Source: Terrimonas sp964445775 (GTDB taxonomy: Bacteria; Bacteroidota; Bacteroidia; Chitinophagales; Chitinophagaceae). From it: a stretch of DNA of 64,000 nucleotides. How positions within the stretch are numbered: the stretch's first letter is position 1; every line of letters starts with the position of its first letter. A program made the position numbers and the translations under genes. The notes beneath the pieces were generated by a model. It saw only the letters and a list, made by a program, of their open reading frames with translations, was not told the origin of the DNA and did no database searches. This document shows positions 7,316-15,647 of the stretch, piece after piece. The stretch spans positions 62,001-126,000 of the forward strand of contig CAYUMH010000001.1 of NCBI GenBank assembly GCA_964445775.1, read 5' to 3'.

Positions 7316-8674
7316 ATGAACAGCACGAAGCGGGTGTTTTTATTTGTAGTGCTAAGCACTCTTTTATTATTACTGTTATCCCTGGCCGATATCTTCTTTT
7401 CCTGGTCCTTTACCCCTTTACAGCGTATCAATCTTGTTGCCGATGTTTTTCCCGGCGCCAATAATAGCAACCCAACCGACAGCAGCGAAGCCATTGTACT
7501 GGATACCAGTAGCACACACGCACAAAAATTTGCCACCAATTTTGACCTGTATACCGAACCGGGCGCTATTACCAACTTTAATGCCGATACCAACGCTGTC
7601 AGCATGATGCAACTGGTGAAACAACTGCAGCAGTTAAAACAACAAAAAAAAGGGAAGATCCGTATCGCTTACTTCGGCGATAGTATGATAGAAAGCGACC
7701 TGCTTACACAAACCCTGCGTAAGCTGCTGCAACAGTATTTTGGTGGCCAGGGCGTGGGGTATATACCTATCAGCACACAAACCTATAAGCTAAGACAAAC
7801 GGTAGTACACGATATTGGCGGCAGCTGGAAGGTGACCAATATGAAAAACGCCACCGATAAAAAATACATGTACCTGTCCGGTTATACCTTCACCACCGCT
7901 AATGGCTGGATACAGGTAACCGATAAAACCATTACCGATAGTACGGCCGCTACTGAAAAAATATTGCTTTGCGGTTATGCGCCTAATCCCATCACCATTT
8001 CAGTTAACGGTAAGCCTTTTGTAGTACAGGCCAATAACCTGTTTAACCGTATTGTACTGGCTACTGATAACAGTAACAAACTAACGGTGAATATTACCGA
8101 TGCTTCTTTACCGGTGTATGGTATTGCTTTTGAACCAACGGATGGTGTGGTGGTCGATAACTTTAGTTTCAGGGGTACCAGCGGTGAGCTCTTAAAGCCG
8201 CTGGACAGTACATTTTTAACCACCATCAACCAGCAGAACCCTTACAATATCATGGTGTTTCAATATGGGGTGAATGTGATGTTCAGGCCCAACGACACAA
8301 AATTTAACTGGTACAAAAGCATATTTGAGCCCGTGGTTAAAAAGTTTACCAACTGTTTCCCGTCAACCGGTATTATTATATCCAGCACGGCCGACAGGGC
8401 TTTTCGTTATGCAGATGGTTATAAAACCGCGGTGGGTATTGATAGCCTGATAAAGCTGCAGGCCGCCATTGCTTTTGAAACCGGCAATATGTTCTATAAC
8501 CTGTATGCTACTATGGGCGGCCGCCAAACCATTGTAAAATGGGCCGATGCCAAACCGCCCCTGGCCAATAAAGATTATGTACACCCCAATCATGCCGGTG
8601 CAGCCATATTGGGCGAATATTTTTTTAATGCCGTTCGTAAGGAATATGATAAATATGAACAAAGCCTGCATTAA
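7316..8674 (+). CDS. Membrane-anchored SGNH/GDSL hydrolase
   Basis: Protein of 452 aa. It has an N-terminal membrane anchor (residues ~7-28), a linker, and an SGNH hydrolase domain from ~115: block I IAYFGDSMIES with catalytic Ser123, block III FQYGVN, and block V DYVH with Asp420 and His423. A central beta-rich insertion (~160-290) interrupts the fold, as in acetyltransferase/esterase members related to AlgJ/AlgX and PatB/Ape1. It would add or remove O-acetyl groups on a periplasmic glycan. It lies 13 bases after the glucosaminidase and 49 bases before an MBOAT gene, its likely acetyl donor partner. A paralogue with the same architecture lies at 50.6-51.8 kb. Confidence 0.85.
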   Translation: MNSTKRVFLFVVLSTLLLLLLSLADIFFSWSFTPLQRINLVADVFPGANNSNPTDSSEAIVLDTSSTHAQKFATNFDLYTEPGAITNFNADTNAVSMMQLVKQLQQLKQQKKGKIRIAYFGDSMIESDLLTQTLRKLLQQYFGGQGVGYIPISTQTYKLRQTVVHDIGGSWKVTNMKNATDKKYMYLSGYTFTTANGWIQVTDKTITDSTAATEKILLCGYAPNPITISVNGKPFVVQANNLFNRIVLATDNSNKLTVNITDASLPVYGIAFEPTDGVVVDNFSFRGTSGELLKPLDSTFLTTINQQNPYNIMVFQYGVNVMFRPNDTKFNWYKSIFEPVVKKFTNCFPSTGIIISSTADRAFRYADGYKTAVGIDSLIKLQAAIAFETGNMFYNLYATMGGRQTIVKWADAKPPLANKDYVHPNHAGAAILGEYFFNAVRKEYDKYEQSLH

Positions 8675-8723
8675 TTTTAGACAGATAAAAGACAAAGGAA
8701 ACAGACAAGTATAGCAGTAGGGT

Positions 8724-10385
8724 ATGACAAACTTTGATATCACCACATTCTTTAAGCAATTTTTATACGATCCCGAAAACCCGTTACTGTTCAACAGCGG
8801 CTTTTTCGTTTTTTTCTTTACCGTTTTTATTGCCCTTTACTACTGCTTCCGCAATAAAATAAATACCCGGCGGTATATATTCTGTTTTTTCTCTTTATAC
8901 TTTTTTTATAAGGCCAGTAATGAGTTTGTGGTGCTCGTTATTATATCGGCCATTGTAGATTTTGTACTGTCCAATGCCATATACCGGCAACAAAACAAGG
9001 TAAAGAAAAAGGGGCTGCTCATACTCAGCATCGTTTTTAACTTAGGCATGCTGTTTTATTTTAAGTACACCAACTTTTTTATATCGCTCAGCAACGACCT
9101 GTTTAATACCGGCTTTAACCCATTGAACATCCTGCTGCCTATCGGTATTTCTTTTTACACTTTTGAGAACCTCAGTTATACGGTAGATGTGTACCGCGGC
9201 GAATTTAAACCTGCACGCAAATTCAGCGACTACCTGTTATTCCTTTCCTTCTTTCCCAAACTAATGATGGGCCCCATTGTACGGGCACACGATTTTGTAC
9301 CGCAGATCAACAAACCGTACCAGCTATCCGAAACCGATTTTGCCAAAGGGTTTTATCTTATTGTATCGGGGTTAATCAAAAAACTCATTATATCCGACTA
9401 TATCACCTTAAACTTTGTCAACTATATTTTTGATGATCCCGCCCGGTATACCGGTGTGGAGAACCTGTTTGCGGTATATGGGTATGCCATTGTTATTTAT
9501 TGTGACTTCAGCGGGTATAGCGATATTGCTATTGGTATAGCCCGCTGGTTAGGCTTTCATATACCCACCAACTTCCTTTCGCCCTACCAGAGTAAGAACA
9601 TTACAGAATTCTGGCGACGCTGGCATATTTCCTTATCCTCCTGGCTGCGCGACTACCTGTACATACCAATCGGTGGTAACCGCAATGCCACAATTACTAC
9701 CTGGATTTTTGCCATTGCTTTCTTTGGTGGTATCTACTTTATGGGTACTCACCTGTTTAACTTAAGCTGGTGGTGGTCGGCATTGGTGAGTGCGCTGGTG
9801 CTGTTCATCTTTTTACTGCCTGCGCTGATCAGCAAAGAAAAAAAAGGCGTGAGTGCCAATATGAACCTGCTCACCACCATGTTGCTGGGGGGCTTCTGGC
9901 ATGGCGCCAACTGGAATTTTATTATCTGGGGCGGCCTGCATGGTATTGCTTTAGCGGTACACAAAGTATGGATGTTATTAACCGGCAAATCGCTGGGCAA
10001 TATCAATAAACGGTGGTGGTATAAAGCCATCATGATATTGGTTACTTTTCACTTTGTATGTTTTTGCTGGGTGTTTTTTAAAACGGCCGATTTTGATGAG
10101 ACCAATAATGATTTTGCCAAAGCATTGACCATGTTAAACCAGATATGGAATCACTTTGACCTGTCGGTATGGGGAGGCTTTATTCAAAACTACTGGCCGG
10201 TAGTAACTATGATGGGAATAGGCTTTGTGTTACACGCTTTACCCGATAACCTGGCCGATAATGTGATCAACCGTTTTACCAAAGTGCCGTTACTGTTATA
10301 TATCACCGCTTTCCTGGCTTTTGTGTTAGTATACGGTTACTTCAAATCGTCTGAACCGGTGATGCCTATTTACCTGCAGTTTTAA
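8724..10385 (+). CDS. MBOAT family O-acyltransferase (AlgI/PatA-like)
   Basis: Protein of 553 aa with about 11-12 transmembrane segments, the usual length for AlgI/PatA/DltB relatives. The MBOAT signature is present: FWRRWHISLSSWLRDYLYIP at ~294-313 and GGFWHGANWNFIIWGGLHG with the invariant His393 and His406. These proteins move acyl groups from a cytoplasmic donor across the membrane to a periplasmic acceptor or partner protein. The SGNH protein just upstream is the natural partner. The target is unknown: alginate is unlikely without other alginate genes, and peptidoglycan or a secreted polysaccharide is possible given the neighbouring glucosaminidase. The following desaturase gene is 60 bases downstream. 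Confidence 0.9.
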   Translation: MTNFDITTFFKQFLYDPENPLLFNSGFFVFFFTVFIALYYCFRNKINTRRYIFCFFSLYFFYKASNEFVVLVIISAIVDFVLSNAIYRQQNKVKKKGLLILSIVFNLGMLFYFKYTNFFISLSNDLFNTGFNPLNILLPIGISFYTFENLSYTVDVYRGEFKPARKFSDYLLFLSFFPKLMMGPIVRAHDFVPQINKPYQLSETDFAKGFYLIVSGLIKKLIISDYITLNFVNYIFDDPARYTGVENLFAVYGYAIVIYCDFSGYSDIAIGIARWLGFHIPTNFLSPYQSKNITEFWRRWHISLSSWLRDYLYIPIGGNRNATITTWIFAIAFFGGIYFMGTHLFNLSWWWSALVSALVLFIFLLPALISKEKKGVSANMNLLTTMLLGGFWHGANWNFIIWGGLHGIALAVHKVWMLLTGKSLGNINKRWWYKAIMILVTFHFVCFCWVFFKTADFDETNNDFAKALTMLNQIWNHFDLSVWGGFIQNYWPVVTMMGIGFVLHALPDNLADNVINRFTKVPLLLYITAFLAFVLVYGYFKSSEPVMPIYLQF

Positions 10386-10445
10386 CCGTTATTTGATTAG
10401 TTGTACATTTGGCAACCTAAAAACTACCATTAAGCAAGCACTGCT

Positions 10446-11924
10446 ATGATAAAAGAGAATAATAAAAGCTGTGCCGTTATCGGCGCCGGCATTTCGGGTA
10501 TTGGTGCGGCCATACGCATGCGCAACAAAGGTTACAAAGTAACCGTATATGAAGCCAATGCTTTTCCGGGCGGAAAACTTTCTTCCGAAACCAATAAGGG
10601 CTACCGTTTTGATATGGGACCATCCGTGTTTACCATGCCCGAATATGTAGATGAGCTGTTTATTTTATCCGGTAAAAATCCCCGCGATCATTTTAATTAT
10701 GAGCAACTGAACCCTGTGTACCGTTATTTTTTTGAAGACGGCAGTGTGCTGGATGCCTATCACAGCAATGAGGAGTTTGCCGAAAAAATTGCACAACATA
10801 CCACCGACAGTAAAGAAGCTATTTTAAAATACCTGGATAAGGCCGGTGTGGTTTACCACCTTACCGAAGAAGTGTTTTTAAAGAACAGCCTGCATAAACT
10901 TAAAAGTTACCTTACCTGGCCTACACTGAGAGGCATATTAAACTTTGGAAAGATCGGCGCTTTTGATACCATGAACCAGGCCAACGAAAAAGCATTTAAA
11001 GATCCCAGGCTGGTACAGGTGTTTAACCGTTATGCTACTTATAACGGCAGCAGCCCGTACCTGTCACCCGCTACCTTAAATGTTATAGCCCATGTGGAGA
11101 TACAAAAAGGTGCTTATTACCCGGTGGGCGGCATGTACAGCATTACTAAATCGCTGGTACAGTTGGCAAAGGATATTGGTGTGGAATTCCGGTTTTCAAC
11201 CCCGGCCCAAGAAATTGTAGTGGAAAACAAACAAATAAAGGGGGTACGCACGGCACAGGACTTTATGCCATACGATGTGGTGATCAGTAATATGGATATT
11301 TACAACAGTTATAAAAAACTGATGCCCGGTGTTAAAAAGCCACAGAAAACCCTGGACCAACCCAAGTCCAGCTCGGGTATTATCTTTTACTGGGGTATTA
11401 AAAAATCATTTCCCGAACTGGGCCTGCATAATATTTTATTTAGCAGTAATTACGAGCAGGAGTTTGATACCATTTTTTCTAAAAAAGCAATTTACAGCGA
11501 TCCCACTATCTACATTAATATTACCAGTAAACACAGCCCCGAAGATGCGCCTGAAGGTTGCGAGAACTGGTTCACGTTTATTAATGTGCCCAATAACAGC
11601 GGCCAGGACTGGGACGCTTATATACAACAAGCCAAAGTGGCCATTATACAAAAAGTAAACAGGTTGCTTAAAACCGATATTGAGCCCCTGATAGAAAGCG
11701 AAATGGTTTTTGATCCCCGGGTAATTGAGAAAAGAACCTCCAGTGCTTTTGGTGCTATTTATGGCAACAGCTCCAATAATAAATATGCCGCCTTCCAGCG
11801 CCATCCAAATTTTTCAAAGGAAATAAAAGGACTATATTTCTGTGGGGGCAGTGTACATCCGGGGCCAAGTATTCCCTTATGCCTTTTATCGGCCAAAATA
11901 ACAACCGATCTTGTAAAGGAATAA
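10446..11924 (+). CDS. Phytoene/carotenoid desaturase-like oxidoreductase (CrtI/CrtD family)
   Basis: Protein of 492 aa, the usual CrtI length. N-terminal FAD-binding GAGISGIGAAIRMRNKGY, then FPGGKLSS and FDMGPSVFTMP, are typical of phytoene desaturases and hydroxyneurosporene (CrtD) dehydrogenases. The C-terminal signature YFCGGSVHPGPSIPLCLLSA matches the CrtI-type amine oxidase end. It would introduce double bonds into a carotenoid in the membrane. No crtB, crtE or cyclase gene is near, so the substrate cannot be assigned; CrtD-like 3,4-desaturation is one option. It follows the MBOAT gene in the same direction and ends with its own terminator. Confidence 0.85.
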   Translation: MIKENNKSCAVIGAGISGIGAAIRMRNKGYKVTVYEANAFPGGKLSSETNKGYRFDMGPSVFTMPEYVDELFILSGKNPRDHFNYEQLNPVYRYFFEDGSVLDAYHSNEEFAEKIAQHTTDSKEAILKYLDKAGVVYHLTEEVFLKNSLHKLKSYLTWPTLRGILNFGKIGAFDTMNQANEKAFKDPRLVQVFNRYATYNGSSPYLSPATLNVIAHVEIQKGAYYPVGGMYSITKSLVQLAKDIGVEFRFSTPAQEIVVENKQIKGVRTAQDFMPYDVVISNMDIYNSYKKLMPGVKKPQKTLDQPKSSSGIIFYWGIKKSFPELGLHNILFSSNYEQEFDTIFSKKAIYSDPTIYINITSKHSPEDAPEGCENWFTFINVPNNSGQDWDAYIQQAKVAIIQKVNRLLKTDIEPLIESEMVFDPRVIEKRTSSAFGAIYGNSSNNKYAAFQRHPNFSKEIKGLYFCGGSVHPGPSIPLCLLSAKITTDLVKE

Positions 11925-11938
11925 AACTGACAAAAGTT

Positions 11939-11978
11939 AAAAAGTAAGGATGCTGTAAAGCGGCCTTACTTTTTATTA
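11939..11978 (+). terminator. Terminator after the desaturase gene
   Basis: Perfect 11-bp stem AAAAAGTAAGG (11939-11949) / CCTTACTTTTT (11964-11974). Confidence 0.75.
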
Positions 11979-12021
11979 TACGCTTATTACATTCTTTCAA
12001 TGGCTCATAAAGCACAGGTAA

Positions 12022-13179
12022 TTAAGCCTGTTCTTCCATTTCACTGAATACCCGTAACAGTTGGTCCAGCCCATCAGCCGCATGTATCAGGGTGGTATTG
12101 ATTAACGTGTCGTTGGTTACGGCAGCGGCTCTTTGTAACATACTGCTTTCATAAGCAGCAATAGCGCTTTGTGTATCAGCAAACATATTACCGGTTAAAC
12201 AGGCTGTTAGTTCAAAAGCATCCTGCATAGCCATATTTACCCCTTCGCCCGCATAAGGGGGCATGCGATGGGCTGCGTCACCAATCATAGTAAGGTTGGG
12301 TAGTGCTTCCCATTGCTGATCTAAAGGAAAATGATATTGCGGGCGTGGCACAAACCAGCTTTCACCACCGGCAAAAATTTCCTGCCATATCGTATCCCAG
12401 TTATTAAAAGCATGGCTGAACCAATGATGAACCGATGTTTTATTATTAAAATCAATACCACTTGCGGTTACCCAGTTTTCGGGTACTTTACAGCCGGTAT
12501 AAAAAGATAAACTGCCATCGCCCTTTGTACTCAGGATCAAAGACTGTTCATTACCAAGGGCAAATAATTTTCCGCCTTTCACCAGGTCCCAGAGCTTTGG
12601 GGCATTTGCTTGTGCATTATACAGGTTGCCTTCCACAATGGTGATGCCGGAGTAAACGGGTTGTATATTGGTAATATAAGGGCGGATCTTTGAGTTAGCA
12701 CCATCTGCTGCAATAACAATATCAGCATATACCGAACTACCGTTTTTAAAATGTATTAACCAGCCATCGCCCTGTGGTTGCATGGTAACAAACTGACTAT
12801 TCCAAACGATTGTGCCGGGTTGTAAAGACTGTACTAATATATCACGTAAAGGAGCACGGTCAATTTCAGGACGGGAGTCCCGGTAATCCGTAATGGCATG
12901 GTCATCCATTTTTATATCGCCCTGTTGATCGGTGATGCGCAATTTGCCGGCATTGGGGCGGTATTGTTTTTTGAAGGCATCCATCAGCCCGGCCCTGCGA
13001 AGCGCTTCTAACCCCGACTCCTCATGCAGGTCGAGTGTAGCGCCCTGCTGGCGCACCTGTTCATTCACATCCCGCTCGTACACATGTACCGTTGCGTTGT
13101 TCAGTTGTAAAAGCCTGGCTAAGGTGAGGCCGCCCGGGCCACCGCCTACAATGGCTATTTTTTTATGTTGTAGTATCAT
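12022..13179 (-). CDS. TetX-like FAD-dependent monooxygenase
   Basis: Protein of 385 aa, the length of TetX. It belongs to the class A flavin monooxygenases: VGGGPGGLTLARLLQ (GxGxxG), QGATLDLHEESGLEALRRAG (close to the GGTLDLH...G segment of TetX), RPEIDRAPLRDIL (the conserved Arg loop), and IGDAAHRMPPYAGEGVNMAM (the GD motif). TetX hydroxylates and inactivates tetracyclines, but many environmental relatives act on other aromatics, so resistance is not proven. The AraC regulator gene ends 28 bases upstream on the same strand, suggesting co-transcription and control by an effector. There is no sign of a mobile element. Confidence 0.85.
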   Translation of the reverse strand: MILQHKKIAIVGGGPGGLTLARLLQLNNATVHVYERDVNEQVRQQGATLDLHEESGLEALRRAGLMDAFKKQYRPNAGKLRITDQQGDIKMDDHAITDYRDSRPEIDRAPLRDILVQSLQPGTIVWNSQFVTMQPQGDGWLIHFKNGSSVYADIVIAADGANSKIRPYITNIQPVYSGITIVEGNLYNAQANAPKLWDLVKGGKLFALGNEQSLILSTKGDGSLSFYTGCKVPENWVTASGIDFNNKTSVHHWFSHAFNNWDTIWQEIFAGGESWFVPRPQYHFPLDQQWEALPNLTMIGDAAHRMPPYAGEGVNMAMQDAFELTACLTGNMFADTQSAIAAYESSMLQRAAAVTNDTLINTTLIHAADGLDQLLRVFSEMEEQA

Positions 13180-13207
13180 ACCGTAATTATTTATTTACGG
13201 TACAAAA

Positions 13208-13963
13208 TTATTTTCCGGGCAGGGTTGAAAATTGTATAAATCGGCCGTTTTGGTTTCGCTTCAACTCTTTGGGAGAAACACCGGCAAGCTTTTTTACTTC
13301 TTTAATAAAATGTGACTGATCGGCAAAGTTTTGTGTAGGAAACAACTTGCCTTCTTTAATATGCTGAAAGGATGCCCTGAAACGCAGAATATTACAATAT
13401 GCTTTTAGTGTTATACCAAACTGCTGGTTAAAATAACGGTTGATCTGGCGGCTGCTCCAGAAAACCTTTGCTGCTAATTCTTTTACCGTTAATGCCCCGG
13501 CTGATGCATAGATAAGATCAAATAATTCCTGTTTCCGGTTATCCACTTCAACCGGTAATAAAGATTGTATTGTTTCAGTAGCTTTTTTGCAAAAGGAATC
13601 AAAATCACTGAGATCATCTTTGCCAAAGCCCCAGAAATCAACGGGTAAACGTTGGGCACTGTCCAGCAAAGCGGCAATGGTTCCGGGAAAAAGATATTCA
13701 GCGCCCAGCGGTTTAAAACTAATGGCAAATACAAGATAACCGGGAGGGATAGCGGCTTCGTCATATCCTGTTTCAAAACCTAACAATGTAATATGAAAAG
13801 GTTCTGTTGCCGATTGTGCAAAAAACAGGTCGATGCGCCCATCGGGTAATACCACCACCGGCCTGGCTTCACCCGATGGGTTTTGTAAAAGCCAGAAACT
13901 CTCTACAAACCCGGCAAGCGGCTTACCAGGTTTAACCAGTTTATATTGCAGATTGCCGTTCAT
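13208..13963 (-). CDS. AraC family transcriptional regulator
   Basis: Protein of 251 aa. The N-terminal half (~1-130) resembles the DUF6597-type sensing domain found before AraC HTH domains (FVESFWLLQNP, VVVLPDGRIDLFF, AISFKPLGAEYLFPG). The C-terminal half (~150-240) carries two HTH motifs (TVKELAAKVFWSSRQINRYF and ADQSHFIKEVKKLAGVSPKE). It is a DNA-binding regulator, probably of the downstream TetX-like gene, with which it forms a two-gene unit. The effector is unknown. The start at ATG 13963 gives the full family length. Confidence 0.88.
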   Translation of the reverse strand: MNGNLQYKLVKPGKPLAGFVESFWLLQNPSGEARPVVVLPDGRIDLFFAQSATEPFHITLLGFETGYDEAAIPPGYLVFAISFKPLGAEYLFPGTIAALLDSAQRLPVDFWGFGKDDLSDFDSFCKKATETIQSLLPVEVDNRKQELFDLIYASAGALTVKELAAKVFWSSRQINRYFNQQFGITLKAYCNILRFRASFQHIKEGKLFPTQNFADQSHFIKEVKKLAGVSPKELKRNQNGRFIQFSTLPGK

Positions 13964-14022
13964 TATTTACTTGCTGCTACAATTTAAGGCAAGCATTTCA
14001 TAACACAGGTATTATAAAATAA

Positions 14023-14048
14023 AAAGCCCTCCGCTACCGGAGGGCTTT
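14023..14048 (-). terminator. Terminator of purH
   Basis: Stem AAAGCCCTCCG / CGGAGGGCTTT, flanked by A/T runs. It lies 18 bases after the purH stop. Confidence 0.85.
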
Positions 14049-14065
14049 ACTATAAAACAAAGCGC

Positions 14066-15577
14066 TTAGTGTTTAAAATGTCTTAAGCCGGTGATCACCA
14101 TCGCTAATTTATTATCAACGGTGTACTCAATAGAGTCTTTATCACGGATGGAGCCGCCGGGTTGGATAAAAGCCGTAATACCCGCTTCATGTGCCATTTT
14201 CACACAGTCGTTAAAGGGGAAGAACGCATCACTGGCCAATACCGCATCCTGCAGGTCAAAAGAAAACTGTTTTGCTTTTTCAATAGACTGGCGCAGGGAA
14301 TCGATACGGCTGGTTTGACCACAGCCCTTACCGATCAGCTGTTTGTTTTTTACCAGTGCAATGGCATTGCTTTTTAAATGTTTACATACCAGGTTGGCAA
14401 ACTCCAGGTCGGCCCTTTCGTCTGTTGTGGTATTGCGTCCGCCTACTTCATCCCAGGTAGCATAAGAACCTTCATCCACCTGTTGTACCAATACACCGTT
14501 TAACAAGGATTTATATTGCTGTTTGGTGGCAGGGGCCTGTTGCAATTGTAAAAGAATGCGGTTCTTTTTTGATTTTAATATTTCCAGCGCATCCGCATCA
14601 AAAGCCTTAGCGATCAATACTTCGAAAAATATTTCGTTAATGGCTTCAGCAGTAGCTTTATCTACGGTACCATTGGTTACCAGTACACCACCGAAAGCGC
14701 TTTCAGGGTCGCCGGCCAGTGCGGCATCCCAGGCTTCTTTAACCGTTGGTCGGGAAGCAATGCCGCAAACATTGGTATGTTTAATAATTGCAAATTCGGT
14801 ACCGTTGAACTCCTGTATTAACTGGATGGCGGCATCCACATCTACCAGGTTATTATAAGAAAGCTCTTTACCGTTTAACTGGTTAAACAGCTGTGACAGG
14901 TTACCATAGAAAACGCCTGACTGGTGCGGGTTTTCGCCGTAACGCATGATCTTGGTATCGGGAACAGAGGCTAAGAAATAATTAGGAGCAGTAGGGTTAA
15001 AATACTGCGCAATGGCTACATCATAATGTGCTACTACTTCAAAAGCACGTGCGGCAAAATCCTTACGTTGCTCAATGGTGGTTTCGGCGTTTTGCTGCTC
15101 CAGCAGGTTTTCCAGGTGCGCATAATCTTTCTTGGCAGCAATTACCACTACATCTTTAAAATTTTTAGCAGCGCCGCGGATCATGGATGGTCCGCCGATA
15201 TCTATCTTTTCAATGATCTGTTTTTCATCATTGGTACTGGCCACGGTTTCCTCAAAAGGGTACAGGTCAACAATCACTAAATCAATTTCAGGAATATTGT
15301 ATTGTTTCATTTCCTGCAAATGGGTTTCATCATCGCGTTTACCCAGTATACCACCAAATACCGATGGGTGCAGGGTTTTTACACGACCGCCCAGGATAGA
15401 AGGGTAGGTGGTTAAATCTTCAACGGGGATCACTTTTATACCTAAATTTTCAATAAAGGTTTGGGTGCCTCCGGTAGAATAGATGGTTACACCGTTTTTG
15501 TCTAAAAGGGAAACGATACGCTCCAGGCCGTCTTTATAAAAAACGGAGATGAGTGCTGACTGAATTTTTTTGTTCAT
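14066..15577 (-). CDS. purH: Bifunctional AICAR transformylase / IMP cyclohydrolase
   Basis: Protein of 503 aa catalysing the last two steps of de novo purine synthesis (AICAR to FAICAR to IMP) in the cytosol. The N-terminal MGS-like IMP cyclohydrolase domain (~1-190) shows YSTGGTQTFIENLG, LGGRVKTLHPSVFGGIL and DLVIVDLYPFEETV. The C-terminal transformylase domain carries IIKHTNVCGIA (the Lys-His of the KHxNPCG motif) and ends GGSIRDKDSIEYTVDNKLAM followed by VITGLRHFKH. The start at 15577 matches family N-termini (MNKKIQSALISVFYKDGL); the in-frame upstream extension overlaps the promoter. It has its own promoter inside the end of the comEC gene. Confidence 0.96.
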   Translation of the reverse strand: MNKKIQSALISVFYKDGLERIVSLLDKNGVTIYSTGGTQTFIENLGIKVIPVEDLTTYPSILGGRVKTLHPSVFGGILGKRDDETHLQEMKQYNIPEIDLVIVDLYPFEETVASTNDEKQIIEKIDIGGPSMIRGAAKNFKDVVVIAAKKDYAHLENLLEQQNAETTIEQRKDFAARAFEVVAHYDVAIAQYFNPTAPNYFLASVPDTKIMRYGENPHQSGVFYGNLSQLFNQLNGKELSYNNLVDVDAAIQLIQEFNGTEFAIIKHTNVCGIASRPTVKEAWDAALAGDPESAFGGVLVTNGTVDKATAEAINEIFFEVLIAKAFDADALEILKSKKNRILLQLQQAPATKQQYKSLLNGVLVQQVDEGSYATWDEVGGRNTTTDERADLEFANLVCKHLKSNAIALVKNKQLIGKGCGQTSRIDSLRQSIEKAKQFSFDLQDAVLASDAFFPFNDCVKMAHEAGITAFIQPGGSIRDKDSIEYTVDNKLAMVITGLRHFKH

Positions 15578-15616
15578 GATGTTGGGGGTTGCGGGCTGTA
15601 TGCCCATTAAGCGCCG

Positions 15617-15647
15617 CAAAGGTACGTTAACGCAGGTTCATGACAAA
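15617..15647 (-). promoter_or_regulatory. Promoter of purH
   Basis: On the minus strand: TTTG (15647-15644), 19 nt, TACCTTTG (15624-15617). Transcription should begin near 15611, giving a leader of about 35 nt. The -33 element lies within the last codons of comEC. Confidence 0.75.
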
